Of a stretch of 64,000 bases of DNA, positions 7,668 through 16,043 are shown one piece after another. The translations under genes were made by a program, and so were the position numbers. The first letter of the stretch is position 1, and every line of letters begins with the position of its first letter. Source of the stretch: an uncultured Collinsella sp. (lineage in GTDB: Bacteria; Actinomycetota; Coriobacteriia; Coriobacteriales; Coriobacteriaceae). The notes under the pieces were generated by a model, which searched no databases, was not told where the DNA came from, and worked only from the letters and a program-made list of their open reading frames with translations. The stretch spans positions 61,472 to 125,471 of the forward strand of contig CAUDNY010000008.1 of NCBI GenBank assembly GCA_958450865.1. Direction: 5' to 3'.

Positions 7668-9815
7668 TTACTTCCCCTGCACCATGGTGAGGGAGATCTT
7701 CTTGCGGTCGCGATCGACCTTTTCAACCCACACCTTGACCGTGTCACCGACGCGCACCACGTCGCTGGGGTGCTTGACGAAGCGGTTGGCCAGCTTGGAG
7801 ATGTGCACGAGGCCGTCCTGGTGCACGCCCACGTCGACGAAGGCGCCAAAGTCGACGACGTTGCGCACCGTGCCCTTGAGTTCCATGCCGGGCTCCAGGT
7901 CGTCGATCGAAAGCGCCGAGCGGCTAAAGACTACCTCGGGCGCGTCGTCGCGCGGGTCGCGGCCGGGCTTCTTGAGCTCGTTGACAATGTCGATGAGCGT
8001 GAGGGTGCCGCAGTCTAGATCGCTTGCCAGCGCCGAGATGCTGCCCAGACGGCGCTCGATATCGGGCACGCCGCCGCGGTTGAGCTCGCTGGCTTTAACG
8101 CCGGCGCGCTCCAGGACAGACGTGGCCACCTCATAGCTCTCGGGGTGGACGCTTGTCGCGTCGAGCGGGTTTTTGCCGCCGCTGATGCGCAGGAAGCCCG
8201 CGGCGTTGAGATATGCCTTGGGTCCCAGCTTGGGGACCTTCTTAAGCTGGCGGCGATCGGTAAAGGCGCCGTTTTCCTCGCGGTAGGCCACGATGTTTTT
8301 GGCCACGCTTGGCGTAATGCCCGACACGTAGCCCAGCAGGCTCGCGCTTGCGGTGTTTACATCGACGCCCACGCGGTTGACGACGTCCTCCACCACGTGG
8401 CCCAGCGTGCGCGAGAGCTCGGCCTGGTCAAGGTCGTGCTGGTACTGGCCTACGCCGATGGACTGGGGCGGAATCTTGACGAGCTCTGCCAGCGGGTCCT
8501 GCAGGCGACGACCCAAGCTCATGGCGCCGCGCACGGTGACATCCAGATCGGGATACTCCTGGCTCGCGAGCTCGGAGGCGGAGTACACCGACGCGCCGGC
8601 CTCGTTGACGATGGTGTAGCGAAGGCTGGGCGCCTGCTCGGCAATAAACTCCGAGACGACTTCCTCGGTCTCGCGGCTGGCGGTGCCGTTGCCGATGACG
8701 ATGGTGTTGACGCCATCCTTTTTGACGAGGCGGGCGAGCTCGCGTTTGGTGCCGGCGACGTCATGGCGCGGCTTGGTGGGGTAGACCACGCCGTGGTCAA
8801 GTAGCTTGCCGGTCTCGTCCATGACGGCGACCTTGCAGCCGGTGCGGTAGCCCGGATCGAGCGCGAGTACGCGGGCGCCACGGACGGGGCGTGCCGAGAG
8901 CAGGCCCTCGAGATTCTTGGCAAAGACGTTGATGGCCTCGGTCTGGGCGCGAACGGTGAGTTTGGCGCGGGCCTCGCGCTCCAGCGAGGGGGCCATCAGG
9001 CGCTTGTAGCCGTCGGCGATGGCAGCATCGAAGATGGGAGCAAACACGCCCTGGCGACGGGGCCAACGGCCGCCGAGGCGTGCCGTGGCGGCAGCGCCGT
9101 CGACGTTCACGCGCACGCGGAGCTTGCCCTCGCGCTCACCGCGGTCGATAGCCAGCACGCGGTGGTTGGGAATACGGCGCAGCGGCTCGTCAAAGTTGTA
9201 GTAGGGCTCGTAGGGAGTCTTCTCCGTGGGGTCGGTGGCCTCGACGACGATATCGGCGGTGTTTTGCGTAAAGGCGCGCAGGTCGGCGACGTTCTCGGGA
9301 TCCTCGGCCACCGTCTCGGCCACGATGTCGGCGGCGCCGGCAAGCGCCTTCTCGGGCGTGTCGAAGCCGGCCTCCTCGTTGACGTATGTTGCGGCGGCGT
9401 CGAGCGCGCTGCCCTTGGCCGAGGCCTGCATGATGATCATGTTGGCGAGCGGCTCCAGGCCGGCTTCGCGGGCCTTCTGTGCGCGGGTCATACGCTTTTT
9501 GCGGTAGGGCTTGTAGAGGTCCTCGACACGCTGGAGCTGCGTGGCCTCGCGGATCTGCTGCTCGAGCTCGGGCGTGAGCTTACCCTGGGCGTCGATGAGC
9601 AGGATAACGTCCTCTTTGCGCTGCTCAAGATTGCGCAGGTATGACAGGCGCTCGTCGAGGGCGCGCAGGGCGACGTCGTCCATGCCGCCCGTGGCCTCCT
9701 TGCGGTAGCGCGAGATAAAGGGGATGGTGTTGCCCTCGTCGATGAGCTTGACGGCCGCTTCGATGTTGGCGGCCTTAAGGTTGAGCTCGCGGGCGAGCTG
9801 GGCGATAAGATCCAT
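7668..9815 (-). CDS. tex: Tex-family RNA-binding transcription accessory protein
   Basis: The 715-aa protein has the full Tex architecture: N-terminal helical Tex domain (GNTIPFISRYRKEATGGMDD near residue 30), a YqgF/RNase H-like domain (VLALDPGYRTGCK near residue 320), helix-hairpin-helix repeats (VNRVGVDVNTAS and following, near residue 490) and a C-terminal S1 domain (GTVRNVVDFGAFVDVGVHQD). ATG 9815 has AAGGAG upstream and is preferred over the longer reading to 9902. Tex binds RNA and influences transcription and gene expression; its exact job is still debated. The gene stands alone. Confidence 0.95.
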   Translation of the reverse strand: MDLIAQLARELNLKAANIEAAVKLIDEGNTIPFISRYRKEATGGMDDVALRALDERLSYLRNLEQRKEDVILLIDAQGKLTPELEQQIREATQLQRVEDLYKPYRKKRMTRAQKAREAGLEPLANMIIMQASAKGSALDAAATYVNEEAGFDTPEKALAGAADIVAETVAEDPENVADLRAFTQNTADIVVEATDPTEKTPYEPYYNFDEPLRRIPNHRVLAIDRGEREGKLRVRVNVDGAAATARLGGRWPRRQGVFAPIFDAAIADGYKRLMAPSLEREARAKLTVRAQTEAINVFAKNLEGLLSARPVRGARVLALDPGYRTGCKVAVMDETGKLLDHGVVYPTKPRHDVAGTKRELARLVKKDGVNTIVIGNGTASRETEEVVSEFIAEQAPSLRYTIVNEAGASVYSASELASQEYPDLDVTVRGAMSLGRRLQDPLAELVKIPPQSIGVGQYQHDLDQAELSRTLGHVVEDVVNRVGVDVNTASASLLGYVSGITPSVAKNIVAYREENGAFTDRRQLKKVPKLGPKAYLNAAGFLRISGGKNPLDATSVHPESYEVATSVLERAGVKASELNRGGVPDIERRLGSISALASDLDCGTLTLIDIVNELKKPGRDPRDDAPEVVFSRSALSIDDLEPGMELKGTVRNVVDFGAFVDVGVHQDGLVHISKLANRFVKHPSDVVRVGDTVKVWVEKVDRDRKKISLTMVQGK

Positions 9816-9898
9816 GGGACTCCTTGCGTTTAAGGTGCGTTTGCAGCACAGGGCTACCAAGGATACCACCCGTCCCAAAAGGCTGTTTTGGGGCCGCG

Positions 9899-10056
9899 CC
9901 ACGAAAACGGCCTATCTACTACGTTTTACCCGTAGGGGCTGACCATACCTGGGTTTTCCGAAAATCGACAAGCCGGTTACCTGCGGTTTTTATTTCGCGA
10001 AATTCGGCATGGTTGAGGGCGATCGGTTAAACGTAGTAGATAGGCACATTTCGTGG
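9899..10056. repeat. 158-bp intergenic element with 32-nt inverted-repeat arms (copy A)
   Basis: Arms at 9899-9930 and 10025-10056 match at about 28 of 32 positions when one is reversed; the core CCTATCTACTACGTTT is perfect. The centre, read on the minus strand, contains ACCATGCCGAA and AAAACCGCAGGTA, both also present in the middle of the element at 20608-20759, although the arms of the two elements differ. It fills most of the 411-bp gap between tex and the oxidoreductase gene. A small hairpin CCCAAAA/TTTTGGG lies at 9874-9892. Confidence 0.65.
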
Positions 10057-10086
10057 CGAACGAATCAAGCTAAGGTGCAAAAAGTC

Positions 10087-10106
10087 CCCCGTCCCAGAAA
10101 AATCAT
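10087..10106. repeat. Short dispersed repeat
   Basis: The 20-nt sequence CCCCGTCCCAGAAAAATCAT recurs with one change at 14677-14696, also in intergenic DNA. Function unknown. Confidence 0.45.
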
Positions 10107-10116
10107 TGACAACGTA

Positions 10117-10153
10117 GCAAAATGCCCCGCGGGCAGGAGGCTGCTCGCGGGGC
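10117..10153 (-). terminator. Terminator of the oxidoreductase/transporter/SDR cluster
   Basis: GCCCCGCGGGCAG (10124-10136) pairs with 10141-10153 around a 4-nt loop; on the minus strand the stem is followed by ATTTTG. It suits the end of the minus-strand cluster that finishes at 10227. Confidence 0.65.
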
Positions 10154-10226
10154 GAAGAAGAGGGGCTTGTTTGTGGCGGATCGAGGGGCTCGGCATGGGG
10201 TTTCTGCCGTGGCCGCTCTTAAGGCA

Positions 10227-11267
10227 TTACAACTCGACGAGCTGGCCGGTCTCGGCGGCCTCCTTGATGGCGTTGAGAAGCGTGAGCGTCTTGACGTTGT
10301 CGGCGGGGGTCACGACGGGCTCGACCTCGCGGCGGACGACCTTCACAAAGTGCTTGAGCTGCATCTTGTGCGGCAGCGCCGGGTCCACAGCCGGGATCTC
10401 CATCTGCAGCGGCTTGTGCCAGTTGGAGGCACCGTCGTAGGAGAACTGGTGCAGGCGGGGTAGCGAAAGGGCGCCCTTGGTACCGCCAATAAAGTAGGCA
10501 TCGGCGTCGAAGGGGCGATACTGCGGATCCTCGCGAGCGGTTGCCTCCCAGTTCCAGGGGCTGGCGGTGGCGTCGGAGATGGTCATGCTTGCGAGCGCGC
10601 CATCGGCAAAACGGACGTTGACCACGGCGGAGTCCTCGGTCTCAAAACCGCGGGCGGCGCTGGACTGCATGCCCTGGACGGCAACGGGCTCGCCCAGCAG
10701 GTAGCGGAGCAGGTCGACGTCGTGCACCAGGTTGACCAGGATCGGGCCGGCACCCTTCTTGCGGCGCCACTCGACATCGAAGTACTCGTCATTCTTATAG
10801 ATCATATAGTGCAAGCTCGACACGGTGAGCTTGCCCAGCTCGCCGGACTCGATGATCTCCTTGGCCTTGTTGACGAAGGGGTTGTGGCGACGGTGCTGAC
10901 CCACGAGCACGGGCACGCCGGCGGTCTCGGCCTCGGCGGCGAAGGCCTGGGCATCCTCGAGGTCGTTGGAGATCGGCTTTTCGACCAGCGGCACGATGTT
11001 GCGCTTGATGGCCTCGCGGGCAACGCCCAGGTGCAGGTTGTTGGGGGTGGCGATAATGACGGCCTCGGGCTTGACCTCGTCCATCATCTGGGCGGGATCG
11101 GTATAAAACGGCACGCCGGCGGCCTCGGCCGTGGCGCGGGCGCCCTCAAAGGCGTCAGCGATGGCGACGAGCTCGGCCTCGGGCTCCTCGGTGACAAAGC
11201 GGATGTGGTTGCGGCCCATGGCGCCGGCGCCGATAACGGCAATGCGGACGGGGTTGAGCTCAGACAT
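10227..11267 (-). CDS. Gfo/Idh/MocA-family NAD(P)-dependent sugar oxidoreductase
   Basis: The 346-aa protein has the N-terminal Rossmann fold (IAVIGAGAMGRNH at residues 9-21) and the family's VEKPIS motif near residue 92, whose Lys is catalytic, followed by the alpha/beta substrate-binding domain. Length is typical. Members oxidise myo-inositol, glucose or other sugars. The start follows AAGGAG. It lies downstream of an OFA-type transporter and an SDR on the same strand, and a palindromic repeat (11298-11328) sits between this gene and the transporter. The cluster looks like uptake and stepwise oxidation of a polyol or sugar acid; the substrate is not identifiable from sequence. Confidence 0.85.
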   Translation of the reverse strand: MSELNPVRIAVIGAGAMGRNHIRFVTEEPEAELVAIADAFEGARATAEAAGVPFYTDPAQMMDEVKPEAVIIATPNNLHLGVAREAIKRNIVPLVEKPISNDLEDAQAFAAEAETAGVPVLVGQHRRHNPFVNKAKEIIESGELGKLTVSSLHYMIYKNDEYFDVEWRRKKGAGPILVNLVHDVDLLRYLLGEPVAVQGMQSSAARGFETEDSAVVNVRFADGALASMTISDATASPWNWEATAREDPQYRPFDADAYFIGGTKGALSLPRLHQFSYDGASNWHKPLQMEIPAVDPALPHKMQLKHFVKVVRREVEPVVTPADNVKTLTLLNAIKEAAETGQLVEL

Positions 11268-11297
11268 TTCGACTCCTTAATACTGGTGACCGGTGAA

Positions 11298-11328
11298 ATG
11301 CGACAAAGGGACAGTCCCTTTGCCGCAT
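11298..11328. repeat. 31-nt palindrome (GACAAAGGGAC family), copy 1
   Basis: Arms ATGCGACAAAGGGAC and GTCCCTTTGCCGCAT around one base. Related palindromes lie at 28314, 34252, 35724 and 42383. It sits between two same-strand genes and could act as a terminator or processing site. Confidence 0.7.
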
Positions 11329-11336
11329 CGGTAAAA

Positions 11337-12593
11337 CTAGGCGGACTTCTTCTTGCTGTCGGAGACCATCATGTAGACGGTGAGCACGACGGCGATGGCG
11401 GCGATCACAATGGCGCCGTAGAAGGACTGCTGGTAGGCGGCGCTGCCGGCCTCGGCGTGATACAGCACGGCGGTGATGGGCTGGCTGATCCAGGTGGAGG
11501 CGGCGTAACCCAAAAACATGATGCCGTAGTTGACGCCGATGTTGCTGGTACCGAAGGCGCCACCGGTGAGCGGCGGGTAGATGACGAGCAGGGCGCCAAA
11601 GCTAAAGCCGAGCAGGGCGAGCGCCACAAAGAACATGCTCTGCGTAAAGCTCATCGACATGATAACGAGCGCGACGATGGTGACGACAAGGCTGATGAGC
11701 AGCGACTTGTAGGCGCCGAGCTTGTCGATGATCTGGCCAAAGGACAGACGACCGACCAGGTTGGCGCAGGTGTTGACGGAGACGACCACGCCGCCGAGGG
11801 CGACAGCTGCGGCGCTCGTGGGGTCGGCGAAGAGCTGGACGGCGGCGATGGAGGCAACCTTGCCCACGAGCAGGGTGCCTGCAGTGGCGGCAAAGGCGAA
11901 GGTGACGATGAGGACCCAGAAGCGCGGGGTTTTGACCATCTCGCCCGGGGTGAGGTCGCCGAAGGTGCCGGCGTGCGCGCCGCCCTTGGGGGCCTCGAAG
12001 CCCTCGGGCAGCCAACCGGCCTCGGGGGCCTTCAGGAACAGGGCGGAGGCGGCGATCATCACAAAGAAGATGACGCCGAGCGCCTTAAGGGCGCCAAAGA
12101 TTCCCAGGCTTGGGATGAGCAGCGAGGCGAGCACCGGGGACAGCACGGCGGGGCCGGCGGTCGAAGCGGCCAGGGTGATGCCGGAGGCAAGGCCCTTTTT
12201 GTCGATGAACCACTTTTGGCCGGTGGTGAGTGCCGGGTTGTAGCCCAGGCCGTTGCCGATGGCGGCGACGAGCGAGAACCACAGGTAGAACTGCCACGGC
12301 TCGGTGACGGTGCCGGACATAAACCAGCCCAGGCCGTAGCACACAGCGGCGGCGATCACGACGTTGCGCGGGCCGATCTTATCGGAGATACGGCCGGCGA
12401 AGATGCCCGTCACGGCCATGATGGTCTGAAAGACCGGGAACGCCCAGGTAAGGGCGCTGGACCACTCGGGGTAGACGGCGAGCAGGTTCTTGCTCACGAC
12501 GGAATACAGCGCGATGGAGCTGATGAAGAACATGGTGACGCACGCGGCGGAAAGCACGACGGCGCGACCCTTGTTGGAGTTGGTGGAAGCCAT
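11337..12593 (-). CDS. MFS transporter, OFA (oxalate/formate antiporter-like) family
   Basis: The 418-aa protein has 12 predicted membrane segments and family-typical sequences: GIFAGRISDKIGPRN in the loop between TM2 and TM3 and GNGLGYNPALTTGQKWF further on, the latter characteristic of OFA transporters. It ends with the Lys-rich tail SKKKSA. OFA members move oxalate/formate, lactate or other monocarboxylates, and many are unassigned. It lies between the SDR and the Gfo/Idh gene on the same strand, so it probably imports that pathway's substrate or exports its product. The start at 12593 has a weak site (GAAAGAG). Confidence 0.85.
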   Translation of the reverse strand: MASTNSNKGRAVVLSAACVTMFFISSIALYSVVSKNLLAVYPEWSSALTWAFPVFQTIMAVTGIFAGRISDKIGPRNVVIAAAVCYGLGWFMSGTVTEPWQFYLWFSLVAAIGNGLGYNPALTTGQKWFIDKKGLASGITLAASTAGPAVLSPVLASLLIPSLGIFGALKALGVIFFVMIAASALFLKAPEAGWLPEGFEAPKGGAHAGTFGDLTPGEMVKTPRFWVLIVTFAFAATAGTLLVGKVASIAAVQLFADPTSAAAVALGGVVVSVNTCANLVGRLSFGQIIDKLGAYKSLLISLVVTIVALVIMSMSFTQSMFFVALALLGFSFGALLVIYPPLTGGAFGTSNIGVNYGIMFLGYAASTWISQPITAVLYHAEAGSAAYQQSFYGAIVIAAIAVVLTVYMMVSDSKKKSA

Positions 12594-12658
12594 TGGACTC
12601 TTTCTAATCGATACGGGGGAGGAGCGGGCGTGTCCGCGGGCCTCCCTGTTAGGTTGGT

Positions 12659-13540
12659 TTACTGGTCAGTCGGCTTGGCGACGCCGGACTCATCGGACCA
12701 GAGCTCGACACCCTTGTTCTTAAGGTAGTTGTCGGCATAGGCGCGACGGCCGCCGGGTTTGGCGGTGAGGTCGCCCATCATGTTGGAGAAGCCGCCGTCG
12801 ACCTTGATGGCGTCGCCGGTGGTAAAGTCCGAGCGCTTGGACGCCAGGAACATGACGGCGTTGGCGATATCGCTGACCTCGCCGATGCGGCGCGTGGCGA
12901 TCAGGCGGCTGCGGCTCTTTTCGACCTCGGGGTCGGCGTAGAAGTTGGCCGACATCGGGGTCTTAACGAAGCAGGGCTCGACGCAGTTGGAGCGGACGCC
13001 GTAGGGGCCCCACTCGGCGGCGAGCATCTTGGACATCATGTTGACGCCCGCCTTGGTGGAGCTGTACACGCCCGAGAACGTCTCGGGGGAGTGGCTGGCG
13101 ACGGTCGAGATGTGCACCAGGCGGCCCTGGCCGGCCTTGATCATCTCGCGACCAAAACGCTGCGAGGTGATGAAGTAGCCGGTGAGGTTGACGTTGAGCA
13201 CCTGCTCCCAGTCGCTCAGCGGCAGGTCCTCCATGGCGGCGAAGCGCAGGATGCCGGCGGTGTTGACGAGAACGTCGACGCGGCCGAAGTCGGCGATGGT
13301 GGCGTCGACGGCAGCCTGAACCTCGGCCTCGTCGGTGGCGTTCATCTTGTAACCCTCGGCATGGATGCCAAACTCAGCGGCGAGGTCGGCGGCAGCGGCC
13401 TTGACCTTCTCTTCGTCCAGGTCGAGCAGGACGACGTTGGCGCCGTTGCGGGCGAACTCGCGGCAAATCTCGACGCCCATACCGCCGAGCGCGCCAGTCA
13501 CGGCGCAGACATCGCCCTCGAGCTTAAGCCAATTGCTCAT
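12659..13540 (-). CDS. Short-chain dehydrogenase/reductase (SDR)
   Basis: The 293-aa classical SDR has the cofactor motif TGALGGMG at residues 15-22, an acidic Asp in VVLLDLDEEK that favours NAD(H), NTAG near residue 93, the catalytic YSSTK near residue 160 and an upstream Ser in HISTVASHS. A C-terminal extension of about 35 residues (GGRRAYADNYLKNKGVELW) is longer than usual. It is the first gene of the minus-strand cluster and divergent from the LysR gene at 13774. The likely job is oxidation of an alcohol group on the imported substrate. The substrate is unknown. Confidence 0.87.
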   Translation of the reverse strand: MSNWLKLEGDVCAVTGALGGMGVEICREFARNGANVVLLDLDEEKVKAAAADLAAEFGIHAEGYKMNATDEAEVQAAVDATIADFGRVDVLVNTAGILRFAAMEDLPLSDWEQVLNVNLTGYFITSQRFGREMIKAGQGRLVHISTVASHSPETFSGVYSSTKAGVNMMSKMLAAEWGPYGVRSNCVEPCFVKTPMSANFYADPEVEKSRSRLIATRRIGEVSDIANAVMFLASKRSDFTTGDAIKVDGGFSNMMGDLTAKPGGRRAYADNYLKNKGVELWSDESGVAKPTDQ

Positions 13541-13773
13541 AGGAACTTCCCTTCTTGTGCCTCCCGGTGGGTCGCTCCCATTAATCGACCCACGTGGTTT
13601 TCGCTGGTTATCGTATGCTTTGCATTTGCGCAGGTGAATTGCATATTTGTTAGAATGGCGTTAACTGTAGGTTTACACCGTGCGATGCAGTTTTTTCTCA
13701 ATTGAGCGCGTGACCTGCCAAAACGACCCCCTTCGGTAGTTCATTGCCATGCGTCTGGAAACAGGAGATTGAC

Positions 13774-14652
13774 GTGTACGATCGACGACTCGAGGCCATA
13801 TCGGCCGCCGCGGAGCTGGGAAGCTTCTCACGGGCGGCGGCAAAATTGCGCGTGTCGACTCCGGCGCTCGTCAAACAGGTGTCGGGATTTGAGGCCGAGT
13901 TTGGCATCATGCTGTTCGAACGCTCGCACTCGGGCGTTAAAGTGACGCCGGCCGGCGCCCTGCTGGTGGACGACGCGCGCTCGATCATGCGGCAGTCCGA
14001 GGACGCGCTGCGCCGTGCCAGACGCGCGGCGGGCGATGGCGGTGCCGTGCGTCTGGGCGTGTCGATGATGTGCCCGGGGCGCCAAACGCTGTCGATGTGG
14101 TCGGACATTCACGATCTGGAACCGTCGCTGCGATTTGAGATCGTGCCGGTAAGCGACCTCTATGACGAGCGCGAATCCGTCATGCGCAGCCTTGGTCGCG
14201 AGGTGGATGTAGTGCAGTCGAGTTTTTCGACCCCACGCTGGGGTGATGCCTGCCAAAAGCTCCGCATCGTTAACGTGCCGTTTTATATCGACCTGCCGCG
14301 TACGAGCCCGCTGGCGCGCAAGACGCGCATCACGGTTGCCGACTTAGAGGGCATGCGCCTGCGCGTGCTCCGTCACGGCAACGACGCAATGGACAGTCTG
14401 CGCATCGACCTTCTGGCCGACGGCGGCGTTGACGTGATCGACGTGGACAGCTTTGACTTTGCGCTCTTTAACGAGGCGGAGGAAAAGGGCGACGCGGTGC
14501 TCACCTGCGGAGCGTGGTCGGGGGTGCACCCAGCCTTTGTGGGCGTGCCGTTCCTGTGCGGCCGCGAGGTGCCGGTCTTTCTGCACTACCCGCTCGAGCC
14601 CACCCTCCAAGTCCAAAAATTCGTCAACGCTATGGCACAACTTCTCAAATAG
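13774..14652 (+). CDS. LysR-family transcriptional regulator
   Basis: The 292-aa protein has the LysR N-terminal winged helix (RLEAISAAAELGSFSRAAAK, then VSTPALVKQVSGFEAEFG and the wing VTPAGALLVDDAR) and a periplasmic-binding-like effector domain. I choose GTG 13774 because CAGGAG lies 6-8 nt upstream and YDRRLEAI begins right before the helix; the in-frame codon at 13744 adds ten unrelated residues. It is divergent from the SDR/OFA/oxidoreductase cluster across a 233-bp gap that is A/T-rich near 13620-13700, so it probably controls that cluster in response to its substrate. Confidence 0.88.
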   Translation: MYDRRLEAISAAAELGSFSRAAAKLRVSTPALVKQVSGFEAEFGIMLFERSHSGVKVTPAGALLVDDARSIMRQSEDALRRARRAAGDGGAVRLGVSMMCPGRQTLSMWSDIHDLEPSLRFEIVPVSDLYDERESVMRSLGREVDVVQSSFSTPRWGDACQKLRIVNVPFYIDLPRTSPLARKTRITVADLEGMRLRVLRHGNDAMDSLRIDLLADGGVDVIDVDSFDFALFNEAEEKGDAVLTCGAWSGVHPAFVGVPFLCGREVPVFLHYPLEPTLQVQKFVNAMAQLLK

Positions 14653-14676
14653 CTATCGTGTCGATGATTCTTTAAT

Positions 14677-14696
14677 CCCCGTCCTAGAAAAATCAT
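14677..14696. repeat. Short dispersed repeat, second copy
   Basis: CCCCGTCCTAGAAAAATCAT differs at one position from 10087-10106. It lies between the LysR and GGDEF genes. Function unknown. Confidence 0.45.
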
Positions 14697-14771
14697 CTGG
14701 TAGAGTTGACCTCACGTGAATTTCAGCACACTGTGTGCTACCTGCACTTTTGTCATTTGAGGAGTGAACTT

Positions 14772-15863
14772 GTGAATGCTTCTGTCGCCAAGAAAGCCAG
14801 TCGGGCGATGCGCCTGCTCATGATGGTGCTCACGGCAGTTCTCATCTTCTTCTTCATTAATGTTATGCTGCTCGTCTCCGATATCCAGGGCACGGCGCGC
14901 GTGGTCAACTACGCCGGTCTGGTGCGCGGTACCACGCAGCGAATCGTTAAGCTCGAGGACGCGGGCCAGCCTCAAGATGACCTGCTCAAAGCCGTGGATT
15001 CATACATCAACGGTTTGCGTTACGGAAGTGACGACCTCAACCTCGTCCGTCTCGACGACGATGAGTATCAGGCAAAGATGACCGAGCTTGCAAATTATTA
15101 TGATGAGCTTTGCGCCGAGATTAGCCGCGTGCGCGAAGTCGGCTACGAGAGCACCGACATCATCTCCATGAGCGAGGAGTTCTTTGGCATTTGCGACGAT
15201 GCTACGCGACTCGCAGAGGACTACTCTCAGGAGAAGGCGTCGGCGCTCAACTATCTCGAGGGCTTGGTGATCATCGACATCGTGGGCTTGGTGGCGACCT
15301 TTGCGGTCGAACTTGTTCGCGCGGTGCGCACTGCCGCGCTCAACCGCGAGCTGCAGAGCAAAGTCTATCTCGACGAAGCCACGGGACTGCCCAACAAGAA
15401 CAAGTGCGAGGAGATCTTGGGGCAGGAGCGGCCTGTCTCCGCGGAGGCGCCCGTTGCGGTGTGCGTCTTCGACCTTAACAATCTGCATACGGTCAATAAC
15501 AACTTCGGCCACGAGAAGGGCGACGAATACATCCGTTCTTTTGCCCAGCAGCTGGGGTGCGTGGCGTCCGAGACCTGCTTTGTGGGCCGCGACGGTGGCG
15601 ATGAGTTTATCGCGGTGCTGCGGGATGCCGATCGAGCTGCCGTGGAGTCCTGTCTCGCTCGGGTTCGTGCGAACGTGAACGAGTATTCCGAGGCTCACCC
15701 CGACATGCCTATCAGCTATGCGGTGGGCTACGCGCTTTCCAGTGATTTTGACGAACCGCCTACGATGCGCGAGCTCTTTTCCCAGGCCGACAAAAACATG
15801 TACATCGACAAGAACCGCGTAAAGACAGCTGAGGCAGCCGGGCTGCAACGCGAGGAACGGTAA
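14772..15863 (+). CDS. Membrane diguanylate cyclase with a NarX/PilJ-like sensor segment
   Basis: The 363-aa protein makes c-di-GMP from two GTP. TM1 spans about residues 12-35 and TM2 about 160-185, leaving an outside helical domain. Just after TM1, VVNYAGLVRGTTQRIVKLE resembles the P-box of NarX and the PilJ-type sensor helix. The GGDEF motif (GRDGGDEF, residues 272-279) is intact. No RxxD inhibitory site is seen at the usual position upstream, so product inhibition may be absent. GTG 14772 follows TTGAGGAG and is preferred to the longer frame from 14706. It stands alone with its own terminator and no EAL partner in the window. Confidence 0.88.
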   Translation: MNASVAKKASRAMRLLMMVLTAVLIFFFINVMLLVSDIQGTARVVNYAGLVRGTTQRIVKLEDAGQPQDDLLKAVDSYINGLRYGSDDLNLVRLDDDEYQAKMTELANYYDELCAEISRVREVGYESTDIISMSEEFFGICDDATRLAEDYSQEKASALNYLEGLVIIDIVGLVATFAVELVRAVRTAALNRELQSKVYLDEATGLPNKNKCEEILGQERPVSAEAPVAVCVFDLNNLHTVNNNFGHEKGDEYIRSFAQQLGCVASETCFVGRDGGDEFIAVLRDADRAAVESCLARVRANVNEYSEAHPDMPISYAVGYALSSDFDEPPTMRELFSQADKNMYIDKNRVKTAEAAGLQREER

Positions 15864-15884
15864 GCTTGTAACAAAGGGCATAGA

Positions 15885-15923
15885 AAAGCCTCCGCAGCTC
15901 GTGTGGCTGCGGAGGCTTTATTC
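15885..15923. terminator. Bidirectional terminator between GGDEF and ABC genes
   Basis: AAAGCCTCCGCAGC (15885-15898) pairs perfectly with 15906-15919 around a 7-nt loop. A-rich and T-rich ends and a position between convergent genes indicate a shared terminator. Confidence 0.8.
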
Positions 15924-16043
15924 GTTGCGGCGCATTGTGTTTGGGTCGTTGAGATGAGTCGATTTGCCCCGAAAGAGGAGGGCATTGACCTTAGGGTCAT
16001 GCCCGACGAATGAGCAGCAAATCGGCCATCTCGGCGGGCCGAA

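Noticed and set aside
7312..8136. A 274-codon plus-strand frame running from the hairpin region into tex
   Set aside because: It crosses a strong terminator and a long inverted repeat and then runs antisense to tex; the product is Arg/Ser-rich shadow sequence.
10722..12728. A 668-codon plus-strand open frame opposite the oxidoreductase, transporter and SDR genes
   Set aside because: It is an antisense shadow of G/C-rich codons. It encodes low-complexity His/Asp/Gly-rich sequence with no domain, and the minus-strand genes have clear motifs and ribosome sites.
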